Shown: piece after piece, positions 4,973 through 11,687 of the stretch
Numbering within the stretch: the first letter of the stretch is position 1
Layout: every line of letters starts with the position of its first letter
From: Oscillospiraceae bacterium
GTDB lineage: Bacteria; Bacillota; Clostridia; Oscillospirales; Ruminococcaceae
Length of the DNA: 11,687 nucleotides
Direction of reading: 5' to 3'
Assembly (NCBI GenBank): GCA_022511485.1
Contig: JAFLUJ010000074.1
Location: 1 to 11,687, forward strand
Program-made: the position numbers and the translations under genes
Notes under the pieces: model-generated
The model's input: only the letters and a program-made list of their open reading frames with translations
Database searches by the model: none
Told to the model about the DNA's origin: nothing

Positions 4973-6733
4973 ATGACCAATCCGATAAAATCCGCTTCAA
5001 ACGAGCTTCGTGAGCTTCTTATGAGCGCAGTGGGAAGGCTCGTTTCGGAGGGAAAAATAGAATCCGTTCCCCTGCCCGCTTTCAATGTTGAGATCCCCCA
5101 GGACAAGTCCCACGGGGATTTTGCTTCCAATATCGCAATGGCTTTCGCAAAGCCGTTGAAATCCGCCCCCCGGAAGATCGCGGAGCTTATCACCGAAGCC
5201 GTAATTCTGGACGGAAGCTCCTTTGAACGTATAGAAATAGCTGGTCCGGGATTTATCAATTTCTTTCTGTCCAAAAGATGGTTTTCCAAAGTAGTCACCG
5301 ATGTTGCCGCAGAGGGAAGCAGTTATGGAAAAACAGACACCGGCGCAGGAAAACGGATACTTGTGGAGTTCGTTTCCGCCAATCCCACAGGTCCTATGCA
5401 TATAGGAAACGCAAGAGGCGGAGCTATCGGCGACGGACTTTCCTCCGTCCTTGAATGGGCAGGATACGAAGTAGAAAGAGAATTTTACGTAAACGATGCA
5501 GGAAACCAGATAAACAAGTTCGGGAAATCCCTTGATCTGCGCTATATACAGCTTTGCTCTCCCGAGGGACAGGCTTTCATCGCAAAGTACAACAATGATG
5601 AGGAGCTTTGCCAGAGCATCTATGACGATACAGAAAAATTTCCCATGCCGGAGGACGTGTACCTTGGCGCGGATATTATTGCTCATGCAAAAAGCTTCTA
5701 CGACAAGAACGGAAGCTCCTATGCGGACAAGTCCGAGGAGGAAAGAATGTCCGCTCTGGTGGACTTTGCCCTCCCCAAGAATATTCAGAAACTTGAGGAC
5801 GACCTGCTCAAATACCGTATCAAATACAACACATGGTTCAGGGAAAGCACCCTCCACAACAGCGGAGCTGTAACAGAGATAATCGAACTGTTAAAGAAAA
5901 GCGGCTATACCTACGAGCAGGACGGAGCGCTCTGGTTCAAGTCATCTGAATTCGGAGATGAAAAGGACAGGGTTCTCGTCCGTGAAAATGGCATCCCTAC
6001 TTATTTTGTCCCCGATATTGCATATCATTACAACAAGCTTGTTACAAGAGGCTTTGATACAGCAATAGATATTCTGGGCGCAGACCACCACGGATACATT
6101 CCCAGAATGAAAGCGGCTATGTCTGCCCTGGGAGTTGACCCAAACCGTCTTGACATGATGATAATGCAGATGGTGCGGCTTGTTAAGGACGGCGAAACAT
6201 ACAAGCTTTCCAAGCGTTCCGGAAAAGCAGTCACCCTTGAAACTCTGCTGGATGAAGTTCCCATTGATGCAGCAAGATTCTTCTTCAATCTCCGTGAGGC
6301 AAATTCACACCTTGAATTTGACCTTGACCTTGCAATTGAGCAGTCCTCCAAGAATCCGGTGTATTATGTCCAGTACGCCCATGCAAGAATATGCTCTATC
6401 ATAAGAAATCTTGAAGCAGAGGGACATTCTGTGGAAGCACTCTCTCCGGACAAGCTTGACGTTCTGGAAACCACCGAGGAAAGAGAGCTTATCAGGTATA
6501 TTGCTTCCCTGCCCAACACTGTGGACTCCGCGGCAAAGGATTACGACCCCTCCAAGATCACCCGCTACACTCAGGAGCTTGCCACACTGTTCCACAAGTT
6601 CTATGACAAGTGCCGCATAAAGGGAGCGGAGGAATCGCTGCTGAAAGCAAGGCTCAGTCTCTGCATGGCGGTGAAGATCACCCTGAAAAATACTCTTGAT
6701 ATGCTGAAAATAGACTGTCCTACCCAAATGTGA
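4973..6733 (+). CDS. argS: Arginyl-tRNA synthetase
   Basis: Class I synthetase charging tRNA-Arg with arginine in the cytoplasm; 586 residues, close to the usual bacterial length. The N-terminal ~110 residues form the ArgRS-specific additional domain. The signature VEFVSANPTGPMHIGNARGG contains the HIGH-type motif HIGN (143-146). KLSKRSG (from residue 411) is the KMSKS-equivalent loop. The C-terminal part (NPVYYVQYAHARI onward) is the DALR-type helical anticodon-binding domain. ATG 4973 was preferred to the in-frame ATG at 4964 because GAAAGG directly abuts 4964, while 4973 has an 8- to 9-base spacing. The next gene starts within 10 bases of the stop, indicating an operon. Nothing essential appears to be missing. 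Confidence 0.97.
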   Translation: MTNPIKSASNELRELLMSAVGRLVSEGKIESVPLPAFNVEIPQDKSHGDFASNIAMAFAKPLKSAPRKIAELITEAVILDGSSFERIEIAGPGFINFFLSKRWFSKVVTDVAAEGSSYGKTDTGAGKRILVEFVSANPTGPMHIGNARGGAIGDGLSSVLEWAGYEVEREFYVNDAGNQINKFGKSLDLRYIQLCSPEGQAFIAKYNNDEELCQSIYDDTEKFPMPEDVYLGADIIAHAKSFYDKNGSSYADKSEEERMSALVDFALPKNIQKLEDDLLKYRIKYNTWFRESTLHNSGAVTEIIELLKKSGYTYEQDGALWFKSSEFGDEKDRVLVRENGIPTYFVPDIAYHYNKLVTRGFDTAIDILGADHHGYIPRMKAAMSALGVDPNRLDMMIMQMVRLVKDGETYKLSKRSGKAVTLETLLDEVPIDAARFFFNLREANSHLEFDLDLAIEQSSKNPVYYVQYAHARICSIIRNLEAEGHSVEALSPDKLDVLETTEERELIRYIASLPNTVDSAAKDYDPSKITRYTQELATLFHKFYDKCRIKGAEESLLKARLSLCMAVKITLKNTLDMLKIDCPTQM

Positions 6734-6741
6734 GGCTAACA

Positions 6742-7530
6742 ATGTATATAGGTATTGAATGTGAATACTGCGGCTCGTCCTACGACTACAGCGAGAGCCA
6801 TACCTGTCCCAACTGCGGAGCTGTCCCTGACAAAAAACAGGTCATAGAGGCCAAAAGAACCGCAAAGGAAGAGGAAGCCTCCCATATGGAGGTATTTCCG
6901 GCTTATCCAGCCGCACCCGCTCCGACGGGAAAGCTTATGCGTACACTGATAAAGCTTATCCCTGTGTGGATAGTCCTTATCGTGGTGATGCTTTTTGTTC
7001 CGGGAATAAAGGAGACCTCCGATAATAAGCTTATAATGGAAAGCCTCCGGATAATAGATTCACCGGAATACACGGATCATCAGATTGGTGACAGCTTCCT
7101 ATACGATAACGCCTTCACTGTCACTGTGGACGACTTTTTCTATTCAGACAGCGCCGCAGTGGATGCGCTTCTCCCGGAGGGATACAGGCTACTTGTGGTA
7201 CATATCGTATACACCTATGACGGAGAAGAGACCGAAAACAATTATTACGATGTCACACCGTACATAACAGACGGAAAAATATGCCGTGCCCCGGTGTCGT
7301 CAAGCGCCCTCCGGTCACTGCCGGACGTGTTCGCCCAGAACGCATTTTATTTTAATTCCTACAGATATGATACATACAGAAACGATACCGAGCGCTATGG
7401 ATTCCTGTGCTTTATAGTAGATGAGGACACCGGTTCATTTGACCTGTGCTTTGAGGAGACCCATTTAAGCAATTATGTCCGTCAGCTTGACTGCATACAC
7501 AGAGTAAGCATTGATGCAAAGGAGGGCTGA
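6742..7530 (+). CDS. Zinc-ribbon membrane protein with extracytoplasmic domain
   Basis: Not a named gene. The 262-residue protein begins with a four-cysteine zinc ribbon (Cys7, Cys10, Cys22, Cys25 in CEYCG and CPNCG). A charged then Pro/Ala-rich linker follows, with one hydrophobic segment at about residues 67-88. The remaining ~170 residues should lie outside the membrane and resemble the DUF4352-like beta-sandwich type, rich in Tyr and Asp. The topology is N-in, C-out. Two cysteines near residues 223 and 236 could pair. ATG 6742 follows GAGG by six bases; a GTG at 6730 overlapping the argS stop is the less likely start. The following gene starts one base after this stop and is also a single-pass membrane protein, suggesting they work together. 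Confidence 0.75.
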   Translation: MYIGIECEYCGSSYDYSESHTCPNCGAVPDKKQVIEAKRTAKEEEASHMEVFPAYPAAPAPTGKLMRTLIKLIPVWIVLIVVMLFVPGIKETSDNKLIMESLRIIDSPEYTDHQIGDSFLYDNAFTVTVDDFFYSDSAAVDALLPEGYRLLVVHIVYTYDGEETENNYYDVTPYITDGKICRAPVSSSALRSLPDVFAQNAFYFNSYRYDTYRNDTERYGFLCFIVDEDTGSFDLCFEETHLSNYVRQLDCIHRVSIDAKEG

Positions 7531-7531
7531 C

Positions 7532-8026
7532 ATGAATAAAACCGAAAAAACTTACAAGCCCCATGTAAAAGTAATAGCCGTGATACTGCCGATCATAACG
7601 GTAATCGGACTGTTTATCATGCTGGAGATCATCTCCGAGCTTAACAAAGACATAAAGTATTCACAGTATTACTCCTGCGAGATAACAGATGCCTCCGCTG
7701 AAAAGCAGGAGGACGGCAGCTATCTCGTGACCGTGTGGATAAAAAACAACAGCTCCTATCAGGCATATATTTATGATTCATCATTCTGGGTGGAAGCCAA
7801 CGGAACAACTATCCAAAACACCCTGCCCGGCTATCAGGGAGGGGATATGCTTGATTCCCTCACCAGACCTATCGTACCATCGGGACAGACCGTGGAATAC
7901 AAGATGCAGATTATCCCGCCATATGGTGCAAATACAGTAAAAATACACTATTATGGAAAGTCATACAGCAGATACAGCATCACAAACGAGGAGAGAGATA
8001 GCAGTTATTCCCTGAAACTATCATAG
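7532..8026 (+). CDS. Single-pass membrane protein with DUF4352/DUF5067-like outer domain
   Basis: Protein of 164 residues, unrecognised. One hydrophobic segment at about residues 13-34 acts as a signal anchor, with a short lysine-rich cytoplasmic tail. The external part (YSCEITDASAEKQEDGSYLVTV...) looks like an immunoglobulin-like beta-sandwich of the DUF4352 or DUF5067 kind, with the typical pattern of a strand, polar turn, VTVWIKNNS and a later S/T-rich strand. The strong AAAGGAGG seven bases before ATG 7532 fixes this start; an ATG at 7511 inside the preceding gene is less likely. The preceding gene ends one base upstream, so translation is probably coupled. The M23 gene follows after 71 bases. 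Confidence 0.75.
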   Translation: MNKTEKTYKPHVKVIAVILPIITVIGLFIMLEIISELNKDIKYSQYYSCEITDASAEKQEDGSYLVTVWIKNNSSYQAYIYDSSFWVEANGTTIQNTLPGYQGGDMLDSLTRPIVPSGQTVEYKMQIIPPYGANTVKIHYYGKSYSRYSITNEERDSSYSLKLS

Positions 8027-8097
8027 ATTTCCAAAATATTTTCAAAATAAAGAATAAATTCACCAAAGCTGTCAAAACTATGCGTGAGGTGAATTTT

Positions 8098-8856
8098 ATG
8101 AGTTTCAAAATTGGCAATCTATCCGGCAAAGGTCTGATCATAGCAGTGGGAGCGTGTATTCTTGCTGTAGGCGCGGCAGGCTTCTATTCTTATACCAAAA
8201 TTTCCGACCAGCTAAATAAAGAGCTTATCGGAAATAACAGCGGTACATTGTCTGCTGAGCTGGGCACTGAGAATAAGTCACCGAATACTCCCGTAAATGC
8301 TGAACAGACAGATGTGGCGAAACCTGAGGAAACCATCGCTCCGACCGAGGAAACCGTCGAGGAGTCCGCTGAATCCGCAGTTGTCACAACACAGGCAGAG
8401 GAACAGCAGCCGGCAGAAACGGAAAGCAACGTTCCCCAGGCAATGGTACGTCCCCTTAACGGAGAAGTACTGAACGGATTTTCTGACGGAGAGCTGGTCA
8501 AATCCAAGACCCTTAACGTCTGGAAGACCCACGACGGAGTAGACATCGCAGGAGCGCAGAACGAAAAGGTAAAGAGCATGACAAGCGGCAAGGTCTCACA
8601 GGTCTACGACGACCAGATGTGGGGAGCCTGCGTGGTGATCGACCACGGAAACGGACTTGAAGGCTACTACTGTGGTCTCAACAAGGAGGACATCCCTGTT
8701 GCGGAGGGACAAGCAGTTTCCGCCGGAACGGTGATCGGCTCTGTAGGAAACACCGCAGAAAGCGAGATCGGCGAGGATTCCCACCTGCACTTTGCCGTCA
8801 AGAAAAACGGAGACTGGATCGACCCTGTAGCCCTTATATCCGGCGAAGGAAGCTAA
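8098..8856 (+). CDS. Membrane-anchored M23 peptidase, SpoIIQ-like
   Basis: Protein of 252 residues with an N-terminal membrane anchor (about 11-31), a long Glu/Thr/Pro-rich low-complexity linker (about 55-115), and a C-terminal LytM/M23 domain (about 117-250). The metal-site motifs appear intact: His145-x-x-x-Asp149 in THDGVDI and His229-x-His231 in HLHF, so endopeptidase activity is plausible. Architecture and size resemble SpoIIQ, which spans the mother cell-forespore space with SpoIIIAH during engulfment; however, similar anchored M23 proteins exist outside sporulation and no spo gene is visible here, so no symbol is given. Start 8098 follows GAGGTG at good spacing, making ATG 8080 unlikely. 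An intrinsic terminator lies 25 bases after the stop. Confidence 0.85.
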   Translation: MSFKIGNLSGKGLIIAVGACILAVGAAGFYSYTKISDQLNKELIGNNSGTLSAELGTENKSPNTPVNAEQTDVAKPEETIAPTEETVEESAESAVVTTQAEEQQPAETESNVPQAMVRPLNGEVLNGFSDGELVKSKTLNVWKTHDGVDIAGAQNEKVKSMTSGKVSQVYDDQMWGACVVIDHGNGLEGYYCGLNKEDIPVAEGQAVSAGTVIGSVGNTAESEIGEDSHLHFAVKKNGDWIDPVALISGEGS

Positions 8857-8876
8857 TACTGATCCCTGAATCAAAC

Positions 8877-8905
8877 AAAAACCCCCGATCGTATCGGGGG
8901 TTTTT
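8877..8905. terminator. Intrinsic terminator, probably bidirectional
   Basis: CCCCCGAT (8882-8889) pairs perfectly with ATCGGGGG (8893-8900) around a three-base loop. Five Ts follow on the plus strand and five As precede, giving a T-tract on the minus strand too. It ends the M23 transcript and, read backwards, the minus-strand unit whose last gene stops at 8917. Confidence 0.95.
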
Positions 8906-8916
8906 CTATACTATTT

Positions 8917-9486
8917 TCATGTTATGCTATCTGACGCCGGAACAGCGATAAGAAAATCATTTCTGAACCGTATCAGTATTACCTTGTCTCCTTCTTTCAG
9001 CTTTTCAAAATCGTCCTTGTAGCAGCATATATGCTCCATATAGCCGTCCATATTACACATGGAAACATCAACATAATAAAAGGTTTTAACCGAAGAGAGC
9101 ATCGGTTTATACATACTGCGGTCATAATCATCTTTATACCAGGGATAAATTAAACCGTCAGTATGTCCTGACATAAGCTTATCCTTAGTCTGCTTATTCT
9201 TCACAATACCATAAGATAAACCACAGATGGCGCTGCCATAAAGCAAATGATGGACCCTGATAGCTATGATGAACACACATGAAAGACAGAACATCAGAAT
9301 TATGTAATTTTCAAGAAAAGGAACATGGGAAACCAGCATTACAATAAAAACAATAAGCATAAGCGTACAGCTGACAATGTATATATAATCTGTTTTCTTC
9401 ATTCTCATTTTGTCAGCCTTTTTGAGATCGTCAGAACTGATCTCCTCTATGAAGTTAAAATCATTATGATATATCTGCTCAGCCAT
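8917..9486 (-). CDS. Two-TM membrane protein of unknown function
   Basis: Protein of 189 residues that I do not recognise. A charged N-terminal segment (1-34) is followed by two hydrophobic segments (about 35-54 and 59-77) joined by a very short turn, so both ends should be cytoplasmic. The C-terminal ~110 residues are soluble and Tyr/Asp/Lys-rich, ending in a strand-turn-strand pattern (LKEGDKVILIRFRNDFLIAV) that suggests a small beta domain. The start was taken seven bases after GAGG; the adjacent ATG at 9489 is an alternative. Either one overlaps the TGA stop of the epimerase gene, so translation is coupled. The protein looks more AT-rich and biased than its neighbours. A link to sugar handling is only positional. 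Confidence 0.75.
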   Translation of the reverse strand: MAEQIYHNDFNFIEEISSDDLKKADKMRMKKTDYIYIVSCTLMLIVFIVMLVSHVPFLENYIILMFCLSCVFIIAIRVHHLLYGSAICGLSYGIVKNKQTKDKLMSGHTDGLIYPWYKDDYDRSMYKPMLSSVKTFYYVDVSMCNMDGYMEHICCYKDDFEKLKEGDKVILIRFRNDFLIAVPASDSIT

Positions 9487-10343
9487 CATGATACCTCAAT
9501 GAAGTAAGAGAAGAAATAGGACTTCCCTGCTTCCAGCTTTATTGCGTGTTCCATTTTGGTAAGCTCCTCCTCGTTGTCGCAGTAAACGGGGACGCTGCTC
9601 CATGGCTCGAGACATACAAACTTAGCCTGCTCTGTAAGAGCGGGATCATCAAAATATGACGACCAGACAGCGATGCATCCTCTGTTGTCGTAGGTCAGCT
9701 TAACCTTCTGTCCGGAGGTCTTGCTTACAAGAGCTATCCATGCGGATTCAGGCTTATCCTTCATGAAAACATCGTCTGAAAATAACGCATGACTAAGATC
9801 TACACTGTCAGTATTATCTGCTATAACTGAAGTTTTACCGTTGAACTCACGGTTTATTTTTTCCGGTTTTTCGTACTGAACATAGTAATCATCAAAATCC
9901 GGTACATTAAATGCGGGATGTCCGCCGATAAAGAAGTAAATATCCTTATCACCAATATTTTTTACTATATAATTTACCCCTATCATGTTCTCGACAGCAG
10001 CATATTTTACATACAGCTCAAAATCAAATGGGTACAGCTTTTTGGTTTCTTCGGAGGATCTCAGTACAAAACCTGCCTCATTTTCAAGTGAATACAGCAG
10101 TTCGAACTCGCTGTCCCGGGCAAAGCCGTGATTTGCGAGGCTGTATTCCTTACCGCCGCAGGTATATTTTTTGGATGTGGTGTTGCAAATAAATGGGAAC
10201 AATATGGGAGCATGACGTTTCCATATCTTCGGGTCAGCCTGCCAGAGATACTCAGTGCCGCTGCTGTTCTTCAACGAATGAAGCTCAGCGCCAAAGCTGT
10301 CGATCACTGCTTTTACATTTTTGGAAGAAATAGTTACCTGCAT
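9486..10343 (-). CDS. Aldose 1-epimerase family protein (LacX-like)
   Basis: Predicted mutarotase interconverting alpha and beta anomers of a sugar; 285 residues, cytoplasmic. Family landmarks in order: FGAELHSL near the N-terminus, RHAPILFPF (44-52), His72 in ANHGFAR, His142 in GGHPAFN, and the probable catalytic base Glu246 in CLEPWSS. These place it in the galactose mutarotase superfamily, closest in feel to LacX-type proteins; the true substrate could be a phosphorylated sugar and is not predictable. AAAAAGGAG lies nine bases before ATG 10343, favouring it over upstream ATGs at 10352 and 10376. The gene follows the GH25 gene by 75 bases on the same strand and overlaps the start of the next gene. 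Confidence 0.9.
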   Translation of the reverse strand: MQVTISSKNVKAVIDSFGAELHSLKNSSGTEYLWQADPKIWKRHAPILFPFICNTTSKKYTCGGKEYSLANHGFARDSEFELLYSLENEAGFVLRSSEETKKLYPFDFELYVKYAAVENMIGVNYIVKNIGDKDIYFFIGGHPAFNVPDFDDYYVQYEKPEKINREFNGKTSVIADNTDSVDLSHALFSDDVFMKDKPESAWIALVSKTSGQKVKLTYDNRGCIAVWSSYFDDPALTEQAKFVCLEPWSSVPVYCDNEEELTKMEHAIKLEAGKSYFFSYFIEVS

Positions 10344-10380
10344 AAAAAACATCTCCTTTTTAATGATTTTGGGCAATACA

Positions 10381-10408
10381 GCGCAAAGGCATAATTCTGA
10401 TTTTGCGC
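10381..10408 (-). repeat. Inverted repeat between GH25 and epimerase genes
   Basis: GCGCAAA (10381-10387) and TTTGCGC (10402-10408) form a perfect 7-bp stem with a 14-base loop, in the 75-base gap just after the GH25 stop. There is no T-tract, so it is at best a weak attenuator or a transcript-stabilising hairpin. Confidence 0.5.
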
Positions 10409-10418
10409 GGTGATGCTC

Positions 10419-11471
10419 CTAATTATTTCCATAATCCACAAAACAGATATTCAGATCAACATCTCCTTCAATACCGTCAACTCTTCCGTCGCTGGCGTAC
10501 TGCCATATCTGAAAATCGTATGGATATGATGGTTCATTGTGACCGTCCTTATACTCAGCAAACCAGAAATCCACATCTGGGATCCTGCTCATATCGAGCT
10601 TCATAAGGGCGAATCTTCTGCTGCCATAAACCATAGGAGTATATCCCCCGTCCTTTATGGTATCGCAGAACGCCGCCGCACATTCGGTGACAGTATATGG
10701 ATGGATACCGTTTGTACGGGCGGAATCGTACTCCATAATTTCCCAGTCATATACAATGGGGAAAGACAGTTTATAGCCCCGGACGTTTTCCATAACGAAG
10801 TTTGCTTCTTCAATAGCTTCTCTTGCATTGAGGGCCTGAGAAAAGAAATACACACCCACATCAAGACCGGCGTCAAGAGCTCCCTTAATATATGTATGAA
10901 AGTTTTCGTCAAGATTTAACAGACCGCTTTCATAGCCGCGATAGCCGATACGGATTATCGCAAAATCAATGCCATCAGCAGCGACCCGCTTCCAGTCTAT
11001 GTCATGCTGATGATAGGATACATCAATACCGGTGCGGGAAACCACCCCGCCGTCTTCGGAATATGTATACCGTCCGTTATCTTCCAGAACAAGACCGCTG
11101 TAGTCGTAGCTGATCTTAGGGACATTCTGAAAAGCCCGAAGCCAAATTTCTCCGTAATAAGGGTCATCAAGGATAACGACCTCGTCTTCTGAGTAAAAGT
11201 CGTATACACGATCATTGATGACCGGGATATACTCTTCCTCAACGGGGAAAAAATTGGGATCAGTATTTTCACTTCCCATTTTCAGAGCAAGAATAATGGT
11301 TGTCACTGCCAGACAGATTATTATCAGAAGCATTGCCAGAAACAGAGTTACCAGCGATTTCAGGGAAAGCTTCAATGTCTTTTTACGTATTTCCGGACTG
11401 TTCAGCATCGCCGCTTCGCTTATGGGTTCAGCAACGGGCTCGTGCAGCTCGGTATTTTTTATATCACTCAT
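10419..11471 (-). CDS. Membrane-anchored GH25 muramidase (lysozyme family)
   Basis: Predicted N-acetylmuramidase hydrolysing the MurNAc-GlcNAc bond of peptidoglycan outside the membrane; 350 residues. A ~36-residue cytoplasmic tail is followed by one membrane segment (about 37-64), then an extracytoplasmic stretch (65-145) with no recognised domain. The GH25 barrel runs from about 147: GIDVSYHQ with Asp150, the catalytic pair Asp242/Glu244 in YDWE, and the closing FQIWQYASDGRVDGIEGDVDLN region with Asp338. All expected acidic residues are present. The start at ATG 11471 follows GAGGA with eight-base spacing; an upstream in-frame GTG at 11486 lacks such a site. It is the first gene of the minus-strand unit and has a clear promoter. 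Confidence 0.92.
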   Translation of the reverse strand: MSDIKNTELHEPVAEPISEAAMLNSPEIRKKTLKLSLKSLVTLFLAMLLIIICLAVTTIILALKMGSENTDPNFFPVEEEYIPVINDRVYDFYSEDEVVILDDPYYGEIWLRAFQNVPKISYDYSGLVLEDNGRYTYSEDGGVVSRTGIDVSYHQHDIDWKRVAADGIDFAIIRIGYRGYESGLLNLDENFHTYIKGALDAGLDVGVYFFSQALNAREAIEEANFVMENVRGYKLSFPIVYDWEIMEYDSARTNGIHPYTVTECAAAFCDTIKDGGYTPMVYGSRRFALMKLDMSRIPDVDFWFAEYKDGHNEPSYPYDFQIWQYASDGRVDGIEGDVDLNICFVDYGNN

Positions 11472-11510
11472 TTTTATATTCCTCACATCTCAAAGGATAG
11501 ACTTTTAAAA

Positions 11511-11539
11511 ATTATATCACATTTTGCCGGACAATGCAA
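11511..11539 (-). promoter_or_regulatory. Sigma-A promoter of GH25-epimerase unit
   Basis: On the minus strand, TTGCAT (11534-11539) and a perfect TATAAT (11511-11516) are separated by exactly 17 bases. Transcription would start near 11504, leaving a leader of about 33 bases. The hexamers and spacing are very like those of the ddl promoter. Confidence 0.85.
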
Positions 11540-11578
11540 GGGTTATCAAAAATAAATCATAATTTGCGCACCTAAGGC

Positions 11579-11686
11579 TTAAGAGTTTTTTATTGTTGAT
11601 TCGTTATTCTTTAGATGTACTCTTTCTACCCAGGGGTCAGGAAACCATAGGGAGAGGGAAAACAAAATACCAAAAATCGGCATTCC
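11579..11686 (-). other. Possible 3' end of a minus-strand reading frame, cut by window edge
   Basis: One minus-strand frame is open from the window edge to a TAA at 11579-11581, ending in a peptide containing WFPDPWVERVH and ending STIKNS. At 35 codons this could easily be chance, and no domain or ribosome binding site can be assessed. The surrounding bases (11540-11687) hold nothing else I can name. It could be a gene end or part of a mobile or repeated sequence. Confidence 0.25.
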
Positions 11687-11687
11687 C

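Noticed and set aside
4997..5857. 286-codon minus-strand open frame within argS
   Set aside because: It lies wholly opposite a clear argS with all its motifs, and shows no domain of its own.

Overview
The window most likely comes from a low-to-mid GC Gram-positive anaerobe of the Clostridia, probably Oscillospiraceae close to Ruminococcus. The reasons are the DUF1934-argS (ywiB-argS type) gene pair, strong AGGAGG-type ribosome binding sites, a SpoIIQ-like M23 protein and a general resemblance to that group. The genus is inference from remembered families; no search was run.

Left end (1-1393). A tRNA-Arg(ACG) on the minus strand, cut by the window edge, has a perfect consensus promoter. Next is a minus-strand gene for a repetitive Pro/Glu-rich protein with a C-terminal carboxypeptidase-regulatory-like domain, then a roughly 260-base divergent intergenic region.

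Central plus-strand block (1394-8856). In order: an N-acetylmuramoyl-L-alanine amidase with an SH3 domain; D-Ala-D-Ala ligase (ddl), with its own promoter and a strongly foldable leader; glutamate racemase (murI); a compact intergenic element made of six perfect hairpins enclosed by a 22-bp inverted repeat; a DUF1934 protein; arginyl-tRNA synthetase (argS); a zinc-ribbon membrane protein; a second single-pass membrane protein; and a membrane-anchored M23 (SpoIIQ-like) peptidase. A strong intrinsic terminator, probably bidirectional, closes the block.

Right end (8917-11471, minus strand). A membrane-anchored GH25 muramidase with its own consensus promoter, a LacX-like aldose 1-epimerase, and a small two-TM membrane protein of unknown function whose start overlaps the epimerase stop. 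The last ~200 bases hold that promoter and an open frame running off the edge.

The common theme is peptidoglycan. Ddl and MurI make D-amino-acid precursors, while the amidase, M23 and GH25 proteins bind or cleave the wall. ArgS, DUF1934 and the tRNA belong to translation or are of unknown role. The core genes look like ordinary chromosomal housekeeping genes. The most unusual material is non-coding: the multi-hairpin element at 4282-4476, the ddl leader at 2205-2341, and the short leader frame ahead of DUF1934.
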